Part shown: positions 1 to 12,645 of the stretch, piece after piece
Layout of the letters: each line of letters starts with the position of its first letter
Numbering within the stretch: the first letter of the stretch is position 1
From: Spongilla lacustris
Taxonomy: Eukaryota; Porifera; Demospongiae; Spongillida; Spongillidae
DNA length: 64,000 nt
NCBI GenBank assembly: GCA_949361645.1
Contig: OX442425.1
Span: forward strand, 217,739-281,738
Direction: 5' to 3'
Translations under genes and position numbers: made by a program
The notes under the pieces: generated by a model
What the model was told of the DNA's origin: nothing
What the model saw: only the letters and a program-made list of their open reading frames with translations
The model's database searches: none

Positions 1-135
1 TATATGTACACGTAGGTCACCTGTGTGTACACATAGGTCACCTATATGTACACGTAGATCACCTATATGTGTACATGTACACGTACTTGTAGGTCACCTA
101 TATGTACATGTAGGTCACCTATACATGTATTCAAT
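1..135. repeat. Degenerate ~30-bp tandem repeat (acacgtaggtcacctatatgt)
   Basis: Five or so imperfect copies of a unit containing 'taggtcacctatatgtaca' fill the left edge. It lies in the intron of the SEC23IP-like gene that follows exon 3 (minus strand). No coding signal is seen. Confidence 0.7.
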
Positions 136-189
136 GTGGTAAAAACCACAACCTTAAATGAAACTAAAGTGTTTTACTATAACATGTAC

Positions 190-371
190 CCCCTCCCCAC
201 AGCTACCCTATCCTCTTCCTTACCTCCCCTCCCCACAGCTACCCTATCCTCTTCCTTACCTCCCCTCCCCACAGCTACCCTATCCTCTTCCTTACCTCCC
301 CTCCCCACAGCTACCCTATCCTCTTCCTTACCTCCCCTCCCCACAGCTACCCTATCCTCTTCCTTACCTCC
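190..371. repeat. 36-bp minisatellite x5 carrying a splice donor in each unit
   Basis: Five near-identical 36-bp units (acagctaccctatcctcttc ...). Read on the minus strand each unit holds GAG|GTAAGG, identical to the 5' splice site at the end of SEC23IP-like exon 3 (exon ends at 368). The array therefore starts in the last bases of the exon and repeats its donor into the intron. Confidence 0.85.
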
Positions 372-1845
372 TTGTTTGCTTCACTTAGTAATGCTTCTTC
401 AAGCCTAGCTGAATCTACGAGTGTAAATGGGAACCAGTACTTCTCTTCTGGGCGCAGATAGAACCAGTGCGGTCTCACTGGTTCTGACCCCATTCCAGGC
501 CCAGCCAGGCCTGGAATGACGTCAGCCTGCTGAGAAGGATATGCCGCAGCTGGTTGCCTGGCAGCAGCTGGAGTATAGGGAGGTGGTGGTTGAATGGGAG
601 GGCCCTTGGACGACGCCACTGGGGGAGCCCCCAACGTTGGAGGGGGAGCCCCCATCATTGAAGGGGGAGCCCCCATCGTTGGAGGGGGAGCTCCTATCAT
701 TGAAGGGGGAGCCCCAGTCATTGACTGGGGAACAAATGGCTGTGAGATGGAAGCTGGGTACGAAGTGGGTGTGCTATGCTGAACTTTCTTCCCCACACCA
801 GCGAGACGGTAAGGATTTGCACCCCCTTGGGTCGTGGGGGGTTGACCAGGACCAACTGGGGGGGCTTCTGTGGTCGGCAGGCCCCCCTGCACTGCGTATG
901 CTGGTGAAGATGATGGCTGAGGGCGCTGTGGAGCATCCAGCTGTTGCCCCGGAGTGATTCCACCATCATCAACAGGTGGTTCGTTTCCACCTGCAGATAG
1001 GAATCATTAAAGGCACTAAACCTGTCACTGGGATATACATGTATACAATGTACCGGTATAACTCACAAGCACATCACTATATAAACTTTACCACTGCACA
1101 ACTATCCAACTAGCACCATTCCAACCACCCCCATCTCTAATACCCAACTCACCAGGGCCACTAAATGAGGACCTTGCGCTCTTTTGGAACACGGGAGGAG
1201 GGTCGTTCCAACCCGCATAGCTCGACGGCGGAGGTCTCTGCCATTGACTGACAGAGACACTGTGGACTGGACTATCCAGAGGTACGGTGATCAGCTCGTT
1301 CTTAGAACTTGTGGCGCCATTCGTTGGGTTCTTTGTATCCAACTGCGGCGAGTCTCTTGGTGGGGGGCTAGCGGACTTTATTTGGGCCGGTGGCTGAATG
1401 TTCCCCTGACTCTTCCTTTCCTGCTGGGGTGACGCATTAGACGGAGGTGGAGGGCTGGAGGATTTGCTACGTGACAAACTTTGCTGAGACGGAGTTCGCT
1501 GCTGCTTTCCTGTCAGTTGAAATTCTAATTACAGCACGCAACTCTCCCTCCAAAACATATACAACAATAACAACACTTGGACAAAAATTCGCTTGTAGAA
1601 TTAAAAAGTGAAGATGGATAGCCTCTACGCTCACTAGCACAGAACATGTGCTACTAATATCCATAAGTTAGAAGTACAATCTATAATAGCTCACCAAAAT
1701 TTCCACTTGTGCTGCTTGGTGCTGCTGGAGCCAACATAAACGGACTGCTACCCAGTAGTTCACCGCTAAAGGGATCGCTAGCACTGTCTGGAAACAGACC
1801 CGTGGTAAAAAGCTGAGGCGTTTTCTTTGGAGTCGAATCAGCCAT
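368..1845 (-). CDS. SEC23IP: SEC23IP-like protein (p125 family), 5' exons only
   Basis: N-terminal part of a SEC23-interacting protein, a DDHD-family factor of COPII-coated ER exit sites. Three exons join in phase: 1845-1695, 1510-1153 and 990-368, with GT-AG borders (phase 1 at both joins). The first ~200 residues are Pro/Ser-rich and disordered, as in vertebrate SEC23IP; exon 3 has a repeated GAPPxxxGAPP stretch and then the diagnostic start of the WWE domain, PVRPHWFYLRPEEKYWFPF followed by DSARLEEAL. The lipase-like DDHD domain would lie past the left edge, so DDHD2 is not excluded, but the long Pro-rich N-terminus favours SEC23IP. The start chosen is ATG 1845 (MADSTPKK); an upstream in-frame ATG lies at 1878. 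MAK16 ends only 127 bp upstream on the same strand. Confidence 0.8.
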
Positions 1846-1971
1846 TGTTGGTCTTTGGCCTGGAAACGAGTGCGGCAAATTTTAACTTCGAAACCACAAG
1901 TGTCGGATCGGCCGGAATAAAATTATTAATGTTGTGTATAAAATTATTAATGTTGTACACAATGACCGTGT

Positions 1972-3583
1972 CTATAAAGCCGGTATCTTTGAACGAGGTT
2001 CCGTTTCAGTCTCGTATTCAATCTCTACTCTTCTAGGTCTCTTTACACTGACAGTGGGGACCACTTCTTCATCTTCTGTTTCCACGTCAGATACTTGTTC
2101 TGCATCACCCTGAAGCTCCTAATACACACATGTAAATACATCCAAATAAGAAAACAACCAAAACTGCGTTCAAGTGCTGGAAACAAACAAGCCTCCGTAC
2201 CTCAATATCGCTAAGGTCACTCTCCTCAATTTCATTTTCAGCAACAAACTCTGGAACAGCCTCCTCTTCCTAAGGAATTTAATGTTCATAATTCTAAATG
2301 AACCCAAGGTTTAGTGTTCCACCCCCCTCCTCCCCCAAGTCTCACCTCTTCTTCCTCTTCCTCTAACTCCTCCTGATCCAGAACCTTCTCAAATGCAGTG
2401 CTTGGAAAGTTGTAGATATCTCCATACTACCAGATAAATGTATTAGGATAGTTAATTCTATTTTTCAAGAATTCAAAAATGCTTAACTGTTCCTTTCTTC
2501 AACCTTTCAAGCAGCTCTTTCTCAATCGCTGTGTCTAGCCTTGCAGCCACAAGTGCTTTGTCCTAATCAACACCAGCACAAGACAATGACATAATCGAAC
2601 AGATGTGCCACTCCCACCTCTCTCCTTCTTTCCTGCTTTTCCACTTTCCTGTTCAGTGGTACTAGCTCTCGACTGCAGCGTAAACACAAAAGGCAGTCCC
2701 CTATGATGTCACAACCAGAACAGATGCACACACCTTGACTTGAGCTTCAGTTTCCTCATCCTGATGAGGTACTATACAGAGTGATTCAGGAAGTTGAGAC
2801 TCGACTGTGTACTAGTTAAGGCCGGCATACACAGGGTGACTCGTTGCATGCAACTCAAATGAATAGGGTTAAAAGTTCCGTAATTCTTTAGTTTACTGAT
2901 ATGGTTTATGGAACTTTTACCCATATTCATTTGAGCTGCATGCGGGAAGTTGCCCCGTGTATGCCGGTAGTATGCAACAGACATGAATGTACCTGTGTGA
3001 TCTTTGTGAACCTCTGCTTGCATTTGTGTTTTAGGAAGTTAGGCCAGTAGATGAGGTGGGTGTCTATCTGTGGAATGGCAGGGTTAAATCCCCACACAAT
3101 CCCATCTCTCTTCTCAACCTGTTTCAATGCGGTCTCATAGTTTTTCGATAACTTCACTCTCTCCCACATTCGGGCGGGCTGGTGAGACCTCTCAATGGTT
3201 TTCATGTACAGGTATAAAATACCTGAGATAAATCGTAATGGGGGGGGGGGGGGGGAGGGGTAACAGCTGCTCCAATTATAGGGAAGCTCTTACCATCGTG
3301 CTCCCTAATTGTGGCATATCTGCTGTTGGCAAGCGGGCACGCCTGCTTGGTACACAAGCCACTTACATTGTACTCATTTCTGCAGAATGTGTCTGTACGC
3401 GTTCTGACCGCCGCATGATCGATCAACGTTCAATAAATGAACGACGGGTTTGCTTACTTGGTTTTAAATGAACAGAAGCCGTTTTTGATAATAGTCCACA
3501 CCACCTGTCAAATTTTACATTTTACATTTCAGCTTCCTCATCGTACTCTTACTACGCTGCCCCCTTACGTCGTCACTTTGCAT
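1972..3583 (-). CDS. MAK16: MAK16, 60S ribosome biogenesis factor
   Basis: Nucleolar factor of pre-60S particles. Eleven exons can be placed: 3583-3569, 3504-3458, 3403-3294, 3222-3119, 3067-2993, 2771-2734, 2672-2618, 2562-2488, 2426-2346, 2269-2201, 2118-1972; phases agree throughout. Exon 1 encodes just MQSDD, identical to the start of the vertebrate protein. Then come FCSFK and [54 protein letters not shown], an acidic stretch, and a C-terminus ending in [16 protein letters not shown]. The intron at 3118-3068 is 51 nt and a multiple of three; removing it restores the family alignment ([13 protein letters not shown]). A MITE sits in the intron at 2992-2772. Full-length and intact. Confidence 0.95.
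2822..2967. mobile_element. MITE-like inverted repeat in MAK16 intron
   Basis: Two ~60-bp imperfect arms pair: ccggcatacac...gcaactcaaatgaat at the left, its reverse complement at the right ending in gtgtatgccgg. The loop is about 30 bp and there is no coding capacity. A relative lies at 50905-51090. Confidence 0.75.
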
Positions 3584-3770
3584 GATTACTTTTCGTTCCA
3601 CATGGGTTGCGCTTCAAATAGAATAATTCCTGACGTCATTGCTTTCTTCAACTGTGAGAAATACACAGCATTTGTAAGTTGAACGAGCGCGCGTGTTGTA
3701 GCTAGCACGGCTGAGCAGGCAACATCGTATAGTTTCCCATGTTTTTGCTCTATTTTTCGTAGAAGAAGCG
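3584..3770. promoter_or_regulatory. Shared MAK16 / ATP5MK promoter region
   Basis: These 187 bp separate the divergent start codons of MAK16 (minus) and ATP5MK (plus). No TATA box is placed convincingly. A bidirectional promoter is inferred from the geometry. Confidence 0.5.
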
Positions 3771-4015
3771 ATGGCAGGAGGTCATGACCACGCACCACCG
3801 GTACCCTTAAAAGGATGGCAGATCTATTTGAACACGTACACAATATCAGGGAGAAGAAACGTAAGGAGTGCGCTGTTCTTGTGCGTGTGCTTAAAGCGAA
3901 TTTTCGTTAACAGTTAACTCTAGCAGTCTATGCCTCCGTGTTCGGCCTGGTCTGGCTAATAAAAAGAAGAAACAATAGCAAGAAACTAACAGCAACAGCT
4001 CAGCCCGAGCACTAG
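3771..4015 (+). CDS. ATP5MK: ATP synthase membrane subunit DAPIT (ATP5MK/USMG5)
   Basis: Two exons, 3771-3860 (90 nt) and 3914-4015 (102 nt), split by a 53-nt GT-AG intron, encode 63 residues. After a short MAGGHDHAPP leader comes LKGWQIYLNTYTISGRRN, matching the DAPIT signature (ΦxxYFNSYTxxGRxN), then one membrane helix (LTLAVYASVFGLVWLI) and a basic KRRNN stretch. DAPIT is a small inner-membrane subunit of mitochondrial F1Fo ATP synthase linked to dimer stability (family knowledge). Length is close to the human protein (58 aa). It converges on RRP12, with 133 bp between the two stop codons, so 3' UTRs probably overlap. Confidence 0.88.
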
Positions 4016-4148
4016 CTATCAAAGTAGCTAGGGCACTTAGTTCCCGTGTAGCTGCCACCGTGTTGTTGGTGTCTGTAGTAACGTTTATTATATATACAAC
4101 GATGGAACAATGATTACTGAAACAGTATTGCAACCAGTCAAGAACGGC

Positions 4149-4856
4149 TCATTTTCTCTGTTTGTGCTGCTGCTTCAGTCCTTTTGCAGAGCCCTTTCTG
4201 GCCCTGTTCATCAGAGTACTGAACTGCCCGGAAAGCTTCGCTTGCTTCCTGCAAGCGAATGCGAAAATCAAATTGTATGTGTGTGTGTGTGTGTGGGTTG
4301 TTAAATGTGTTGCACACCACACCACACCACTTGCCTCTTGTCCAGCTTCTGTTTTATCAGCGGTACATATGCAAAGGGATCAGGCTTTCCTGCCTGCTTC
4401 ATGTCGCCCTTGGCCTTCTTTGCCCGGTACTCGGACCCATAGTCAAAGTTGTAGTCGTGCTTAGATGGTCTCTTGCGGTGGATGCCAGTCCCCCTAGTGC
4501 CCACTGCACAGTGGGATGGGGAGGAGGAGGGGTTCTAAAAGACGGCAGGGTGCTGTGAAACTTTTACCTTCCTCTTCCTCATCGTCATCATCTTCCATAT
4601 CCGATGGCTTCTTCTTTCTCTTCCTCTCTTCACCTTCACCCTCGCCTTGTAGTTGCTTGTTGGGATCTTAAGGGCCAAGGGGAACATGAACCAATGTGTC
4701 CTCTGGGTACATGGGGGGCGGGGCTCAATAACTTACCTTCCCCTCCTCCTAGAGTCATTGCATCATCATCCTCAGTAATGACCAACTTCCCCTCTGGGTT
4801 GATGGGAAAAGGTGGTGCCTTTTTGGAGTCTGATTTTACTGGTCTAGGTCTGCTAG

Positions 4857-4917
<61 letters not shown>

Positions 4918-6844
4918 CGTGTGCGAACACAGGACGGATAAGGGACTTGATAGGAGTACAGGGTGTTAATCCAGAGTCAGACATACCTACCACCCTCCTG
5001 ATTGCCCCTTCACTCATGAAGTCCAGGGGGTCGTCCATGCCGCCTTCCTTGATCCAAGCACTCTCCTTTTTGGGAGGCTTCTTAGTCTGTTTCTGCAACA
5101 TGTATGCACCATGGTAACGGCAACTTTGTGATGCAAGCGCTATCTCTCTCCTCCCCATACTGCACATGCTACCTCCTCCCTGCTACCTCCTCCCCATACC
5201 ACTCACCTTGGGTAGGGCATCTTTTTCGTCATCACTGGAGTCCATCATGAGATCCTCATAGCTGTTGGGGATGAGGGACAAGTTAATTAATAATAAAATT
5301 ACGCCAGACGCCAAAACAAGGGATGTAAATGACAATGGGATAGAGTGAATAATTTACCTTGGCTTGGAGAAATGTTGTGTGCTTTCTGCCCCCTCTCTTC
5401 CCTAAAATATGAGCAGAATTAGAAGGTTGGGCTGGGGCATTACTTGGGGTCCCCCCCCCCCCCCCCTCACCCACCTGCTCCTGCTTCGTCTTCTTCTTGC
5501 GCTTCTGCCTCTCGTTCATCTTCTCTATGTGTGCTATTAGCTTCTTGTGCTTCTCCGGTACAGCCCCTGCCACCCTCTCAATACTGTAGGGGGGGGGGGG
5601 GGGGGGGGGGGACACCTTTATCAAAGCCTGCCCCACATGCAGCAATGCTTCAAGACTTCACCCGAATTTCCGCACTAGTCTCTCGAGGATGACCCTGGCC
5701 TTCAGCCTGAAGTGGTTCTTGCTGTCCTCGCCCCAGGTGAGCACGCTGGACACCAGGTCGTCGAGGTGTGGCTCAAGGTGTGGGGGCGGAAGCACACCTA
5801 TCACCACCTGAGGGGTCAAAGGGCACAGAAGTGGAAGTAGTGAGGCCAGCTAGGGGGGACTGACCTTGACCAGTCCCAGTGTGGACTTAACCACCTCTCT
5901 CATCTTGGAGGAGAGGAGAGTACATGAACTGGTCAGCAGTGTCTTTATTATCTCAACTCCCAAGAGGTCTGTGTGTGTGTAGTGTGGTGAGTGTAGGTTG
6001 AACAGTGACACATTCTCACTGTCAATTTAAATGTTGGAGCATTAAAGGGTTAATTAGTATAAAAATTTAAATAGCTAATAGTTATAATAATTATAACATA
6101 TAAAGAACAGTTGGTGAACTAAATTTTAGCATCACTTGTGCAAAGGGCGACCCCCTTACCATGGAAGTCGTACAATAACCTAGCCAGACCTCCTTACCAT
6201 GGAAGTCGTATAATAACCTAGCCAGACCTCCTTACCATGGAAGTCGTACAATAGCCTAGCCAGACCTCCTTACCATGTAAGTCATACCCTCCTTACCATG
6301 GAAGTCGTACAATAACCTATCCTTACCATGGAAGTCATACAATAGCCTAGCCAGACCTCCTTACCATGGAAGTCGTACAATAGCCTAGCCAGACCTCCTT
6401 ACCATGGAAGTCGTACAATAGCCTAGCCAGACCTCCTTACCATGGAAGTCGTACAATAACCTATCCTTACCATGGAAGTCATACAATAGCCTAGCCAGAC
6501 CTCCTTACCATGGAAGTCGTACAATAGCCTAGCCAGAGCCTGAAGGGTTGCTGATGCCATCCGAGGAGAGCCAGCCAGCCCTGCCAGAACCAGCATGATG
6601 AACGCTGTCATAGAGTCTGAGGCATTAAATGGAGGATGTAGGTGAGAAGGGGAGGGGGGGGGAGTAAAACATAGCACCACACGTGGGTACCTTCTGGGTT
6701 CTTTTTGTAGCAATGCTGCGCTGCATTTCCCATTGCCACAAGGAGGTCAAATGCCAGAGCTCGAGCCTTCTCATTCACTTCTTTTGTACAGAGGATTATC
6801 TAAACACGTGCAGTTGTAAAGAGATGGTCACCATGTGTATAGAA

Positions 6845-6877
<33 letters not shown>

Positions 6878-9800
6878 CACAACACACAACACACAACACA
6901 CACATACACAGTCACAACACACAACACACAACACACACACACACAATCATTCTCTCTCTTACCTCTGGGGTGATGGCTGTAAGGAACTCAACACTGCTGA
7001 AGTCACTGCGACTCACAATCTGTAACAGACACTTCAGCCGAGGCTTCCAGAACAGAAGGGATGGGACAAAATATTAATGGTGCATGCGAGTTCAGGCCCA
7101 CCCCTCATGGTGGTGATGATGGTGGAGTGTTGTACCTTCTTTGAAGCTGTGCTTGACGTGGAGAGGGACCCAAGCAGGAGGGTCCTAAGCTGCTCCATGT
7201 GATCCTTCACAAAGGAGATGGCCACTGGACCTTCACACGAAAGGAGGCGCTTCAAAACGCTGTAAGCTTTTTTCTGCAGAGTGGCGTCCGTGTTCTGCGA
7301 GGTGTGGCGAGAGCAGAAAGATTTCATGACAGCCCGCTACTAGCTTGGTGGGGCATTACAGCCCACTACTAGTTTGGTGGGGCATAGCAGCCCACTACTA
7401 GCTTGGTGGGGCATAGCAGCCCACTACTAGCTTGGTGGGGCATAGCAGCCCACTACTAGCTTGGTGGGGCATTATAGCCCACTACTAGCTTGGTGGGGCA
7501 TCACAGCCCACTACTAGCTTGGTGGGGCATTACAGCCTACTACTAGCTTGGTGGGGCATAGCAGCCCACTACTAGCTTGGTGGGGCATTACAGCCCACTA
7601 CTAGCTTGGTGGGGCATAGCAGCCCACTACTAGCTTGGTGGGGCATTACAGCCCACTACTAGCTTGGTGGGGCATTACAGCCCACTACTAGCTTGGTGGG
7701 GCATAGCAGCCCGCTACTAGCTTGGTGGGGCATTACAGCCCACTACTAGCTTGGTGGGGCATAGCAGCCCGCTACTAGCTTGGTGGGGCATAACTTACGT
7801 CCATCCAGGACGTGATAAACGTGAACAGCTTGGTGAGCAGGTCTGTGGATAGGTAAGGTACAAAGGCCTGGGCCAGGTCCAACACCAGGTACCTGTGGAA
7901 GAGACCACATTAAAATATTGCCACACAACAGCAGCCATGTGTTGTGCATGTGCTGTGATTACTTTGCATTCATTGGCAAATCTTGTTGTTCCAGCTTCAA
8001 TAGAATCTTTTCAAACAGTGACTCTACAAGCTATGCACAAGAGAGAGGGAGGGGGAAACGTGAGAGGGGGAGGAAGAGGGAGAGGGAGGGGGAGAGGGAG
8101 AGGGAGAGGCATAGAGGAAGAGAAGGAATGAAAGAATATATGCCCCACGTGGACAAGTACGCACCTTCTGTTCTGTGACAGAGAGGTATGCCTGTATGCA
8201 ATCAAAGATCTGCCCCTTGTTTGATGCCTCGGCGTTAGGCTCAGAGTACAGGTTGAACAGGATTGGCAGGTAATTCTTCGAATAACGGGCAAGCAACGAT
8301 TTGTCTTCTGCAAACAAGAGCAGACCAGACTCAAACATCAGCAGAGCTTGATCAACAGGCAGCATAGACAGGACTGACCAGTACTCTTGCAGCTGCTGAC
8401 AAGCAGGCAGAGGGACTGGCAGATGGTGATGGAGAGACCCAGCTCGTTGGTCAGCGCTTTGCCCAGAATGGGAGCAATGGACTGGAAGGATGTACCGAGA
8501 TCAATGGGGTTGGTACAGAAGCCGGGAAGCAGGGACCAGATCTGGAGCCAGAATGGGACCCAAATCAATTCAATTGAATGATGCTACAACAAGAAGCAGA
8601 AATCCAAACCTGGGCTTGAAGCGTGTCGTACACATTTGCAACCACTGCCTGAGACTGGTACTGCTGACCTTGGAATGGGAACATCAGCGTAACAGTTAAA
8701 ACTCGATAACACTTTGAATGATTGTGTACAGCTGGTGTTTCCCAAGCCCTTCTTGTTCGCTTACTTTTGGCCCTCATCTTTGCTGCCAATGGCAACAGGT
8801 CCTGGACAAAGTAACCTAGCTCAGTGTTCCTGACATGCTCCTTCAGCACGGGTAGAATCCACCCACGAGGAAACTCGTGATTGGTCGCACTGTAGGGGCA
8901 GTGGATGGATCAGCAGCGCATTGACAAAGTGGGAAATGGCCAATGTCACCTGTTAGTGTCCAACTGCATTGGAACAGCTAAGAGAACTATTCTAAAACAA
9001 GACAAAACAGTACATGGATGAAAAGACAGGTACTAACATGCCCCCCCCCCCCCCCCCCCCCCCAACACATGCATATTTAACCAAGGGCGACCACTGTGTC
9101 ACCTACCTACCTGGGTCCCATGGTAGCAACAGCCGCTCCAAATGCCTTATCCAGCTCACTGACATGCGGAAAATCAGCCGTTCCTCTCAGTTCACACAGA
9201 GACAACAGCGACTGCACACATGTTCATAATATCACACACACAAGGCTCACACCCTTTTACTTGGACACAGCACACACCTTTGCCATGATCTTGTGGCAGT
9301 GTTTCCCGGCAACTTCGTAGAAGGTCCCCAGCATTTGCAGGATCAGGTCCCATGACGACTGATAGCCGTACTTCAGGCTTGTCTCCACTGCTCTGAGCGA
9401 GAGGAAAACACACAGACGGGAGGTGGACAGAAGATGAGGGAAGACGAAGGGACCGGTGGTGATAACTTTGGGACTCCATTACAAATGCATATCAATACAC
9501 TGCATGCAAATGTATACCAATGTAGGGGGGAAAAAATGCTCGCATTTGTAACAACAGAAATTTAACTTCATCGTCATGCGAGCCAACAACATTACGCCCA
9601 CCTACTTGAATGACTTCTGAACATATTTCATGTTGACAGCATCCTCGTCCCCAGGCTTCACAGTCTGAAGATATGGTGCTATACACTCTTTTAGCAAGGT
9701 CTGTATGTGTGTGTGAGGTGTGCGTGTGGTGTGTATGTGTGTGCGTGTGGTGTATGTATGTGTGTGCAATCAATTATATATAGTTGACTAAACATTTTTT

Positions 9801-12579
9801 GTTAGTTCTCACGCCCATGTAAACTGACTACAAAGCGTGACAGTGGGGGGGGGGGGGGGGGAGGGGTCAAATAAGAAGGTGCAAACAACTACTCAATATG
9901 GCCCTAACAACTTGACAGCAGTTATTATGCAACCTATATATATCACAAGTCACAGTGTAAAAAAAAATCACATTTTTAGAAAATCAATAGTTGGTAGATT
10001 ATCAGACAAAACAAAACCCTTTTGTATTTCTTTAGTGTGCAATGTCTTCTACAAAGATTTTCTTATGGTGATCAAAAGGTACATAGTAGCTGTACATTTC
10101 GGTGCAAACACTTGCTTGTCCTGCAAAGTACCCTAAGCCTAGTTTTGTGAAGACAATGGCCCATTTCAACAGTTGGTCAACACCTATCTATAGCGATAAT
10201 CCCCCTCACACGGGTGATTAGGTGCTAACAGTCTCAGCAGCACCTTCTTAAAGAGGCTATCATTACAACATTCTGCAATACAGCTCACAACCTGATGTAC
10301 CTGTACGACACCGGCAGCCATTTTTGTGACCTGTCGTTTGTCGGAAGCAAGACACTTGATGCAGGCGGTGATGAGCAAGGGGAGGTGTGCCAGACCCAGA
10401 TCCCTTTGCAGGCTGCACGAATGGGACACCAGAGGCAAAGTCACACAACACCTTGAGACAGCATTTAATGACAGTGCAGTGTGCTGGATACATGTACATA
10501 TCACGTGTGTAAGTGCCATCTGCACATACACACACATACACATGCACACACATACATGTACAAGCACACATATACATGTATATGCATACATTTATACATA
10601 TAACACATATGCATGCATATATGTATAAGGACACACATGTATGCATACATAGTTACACACACACATGTATACACATACATACATACATACATACATACAC
10701 ACATACATACACACACACATACACGCGCAGACATACAAACACATGCACACACACACACACGCACACACATACACCCAGGCACCTGCACATGCACACACAT
10801 ACACCCAGGCACCTGCACAGCTTGGTGTGGGCACTCTGCATCACCGTCAGCCAAGCCTGGAGCAGCTGTGCGTCAACCAGGCTGGGCTGGTACTCGTACA
10901 GTGCCTGCAGATAGAGGAGTGAGTGATGTGGGAGGTGGGGACCGAGGGTTGGGCCAGCTAACTGAGATGAGGCGGCCATTGAGTTCAGCTGTAAGCCCTT
11001 GTGGCTCTGTCAGAGAAGAGAACAGCCCGTGGAAGACGTGGAGACTTGTTGTGCGTACCATCTGATGTAGGGTGCAGTGGAGGATAGGAGAGAGAGAGGG
11101 GAAGTGGAGAGAGAGAGAGAGAGGGGATGCAGGCCAGGGAGGAAAGGTGGAGAGAGAGGGAATGCAGGCCGAGAGGGGATGAAGGCAGAGAGGGGGAGGA
11201 GGAGAGAGAGGGAATGCAGGCCGAGAGGGGATGAAGGCAGAGAGGGGGAGGGGGAGAGAGAGGGAATGTAGGCAGAGAGGGGGAGGGGGAGAGAGAGGGA
11301 ATGTAGGCAGAGAGGGGGAGGGGGAGAGAAGGGGATGTAGGCCATGGAGGAAAGGTGAATGTAGTGGAGTTCAGGGATGTAGTGGAGGGCAGGGAGGAGA
11401 GGAGGAGAGATGACCGTCTTTATAATCCTGCACCTCATCAAACTACTGATCAGTGTACCACATTTCCAAGGGTCATCAGTTTCAAGATGGCCTCACAAAG
11501 ACCTTTGACATGCTGCAGCGAGAGAAAAAGGTGATTCGCCAAGGAGAAGCAACAAGTTTATGTACTGCATATCACAGGTGCAAGCATCTCAATTATAACC
11601 CTGACATTTACTAATACCCTCACCCACTTTTGCCTGTGCAATTAGGATCGATCACTTGCACATTGCTGTTGCTAAGTACGGCTTGTAAATGTTTTTTTTT
11701 TTTTTTGTATACCCTTTCCATCCACTAGAAATGCCATACTTCTCACCTCTGTTGGAAAGTGAGCCACACACTCCTTCAACATCCCCAGTATGTGAAGTTT
11801 GGATGTCTCCTCTCCTAGTTACCATGGAGAGGACACATCGAAGCAGCAGGTACACATTGGACAAAAATATATATTTATTGACATGCATGCCTGCGTAAAG
11901 ACCTTACCATTTATCTCAAGGACATGTTTGCAGTGCTTGGCAACCAGAGGGGCCATGGGATGGAAACTGCTCTCCCCCACCGTGCCCTCCTTCAATATTG
12001 ATATCACGCCTCCCTGGGCCACCTTCCTGAGCTGTTAACCACATGCACCAAAAAGGGGGAAGAGAAGTGGCATCACAAAGCACCATGCATACACTTCCCC
12101 CTCCATATACACTCCCCTCCACATACACTTCCCCCTCCACATACACACACCTTTGGTTTGACGTGTATGGTAAAATTAAGGAGCAGCTGAAACACTCGCT
12201 GTAAGTAACTGTCTGACCACGCCCCTTCTGTCTGTGCTCCCAGAACAGTGGACAGACAGACAACCAGCTGGTGTGGTAGCAAGAGTGAGAGAGTACAGAA
12301 AGGGTTAACATAACAGCCTCCACAGTGGGGGACAGAACTATCCCCACAAGTGGGTAATCCCAAAAGGTGGTCAAAATTACACCAAAGGGATCACACTACC
12401 CTCAGGCAGGGGACCTACTGCTCTGAGGAGACCGGAGGACTCGGACGCCTTGTGTGCCAGCACAGTGTTCATGAGGATCTTGCACACGGCCCCACAACGC
12501 GACTGGAGGACATCCACAGGAACCCTGGAGGTGAGAGACGACAGAGGTTCAAGCAGTTGCAGGAAATGTGAGAGAGTGT

Positions 12580-12645
<66 letters not shown>

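Noticed and set aside
10184..11065. ORFs rich in Cys/Val/Met or His/Thr
   Set aside because: Dinucleotide CA/TG and CATA repeats between RRP12 exons; only the segment around 10320-10440 is a real RRP12 exon, on the minus strand.
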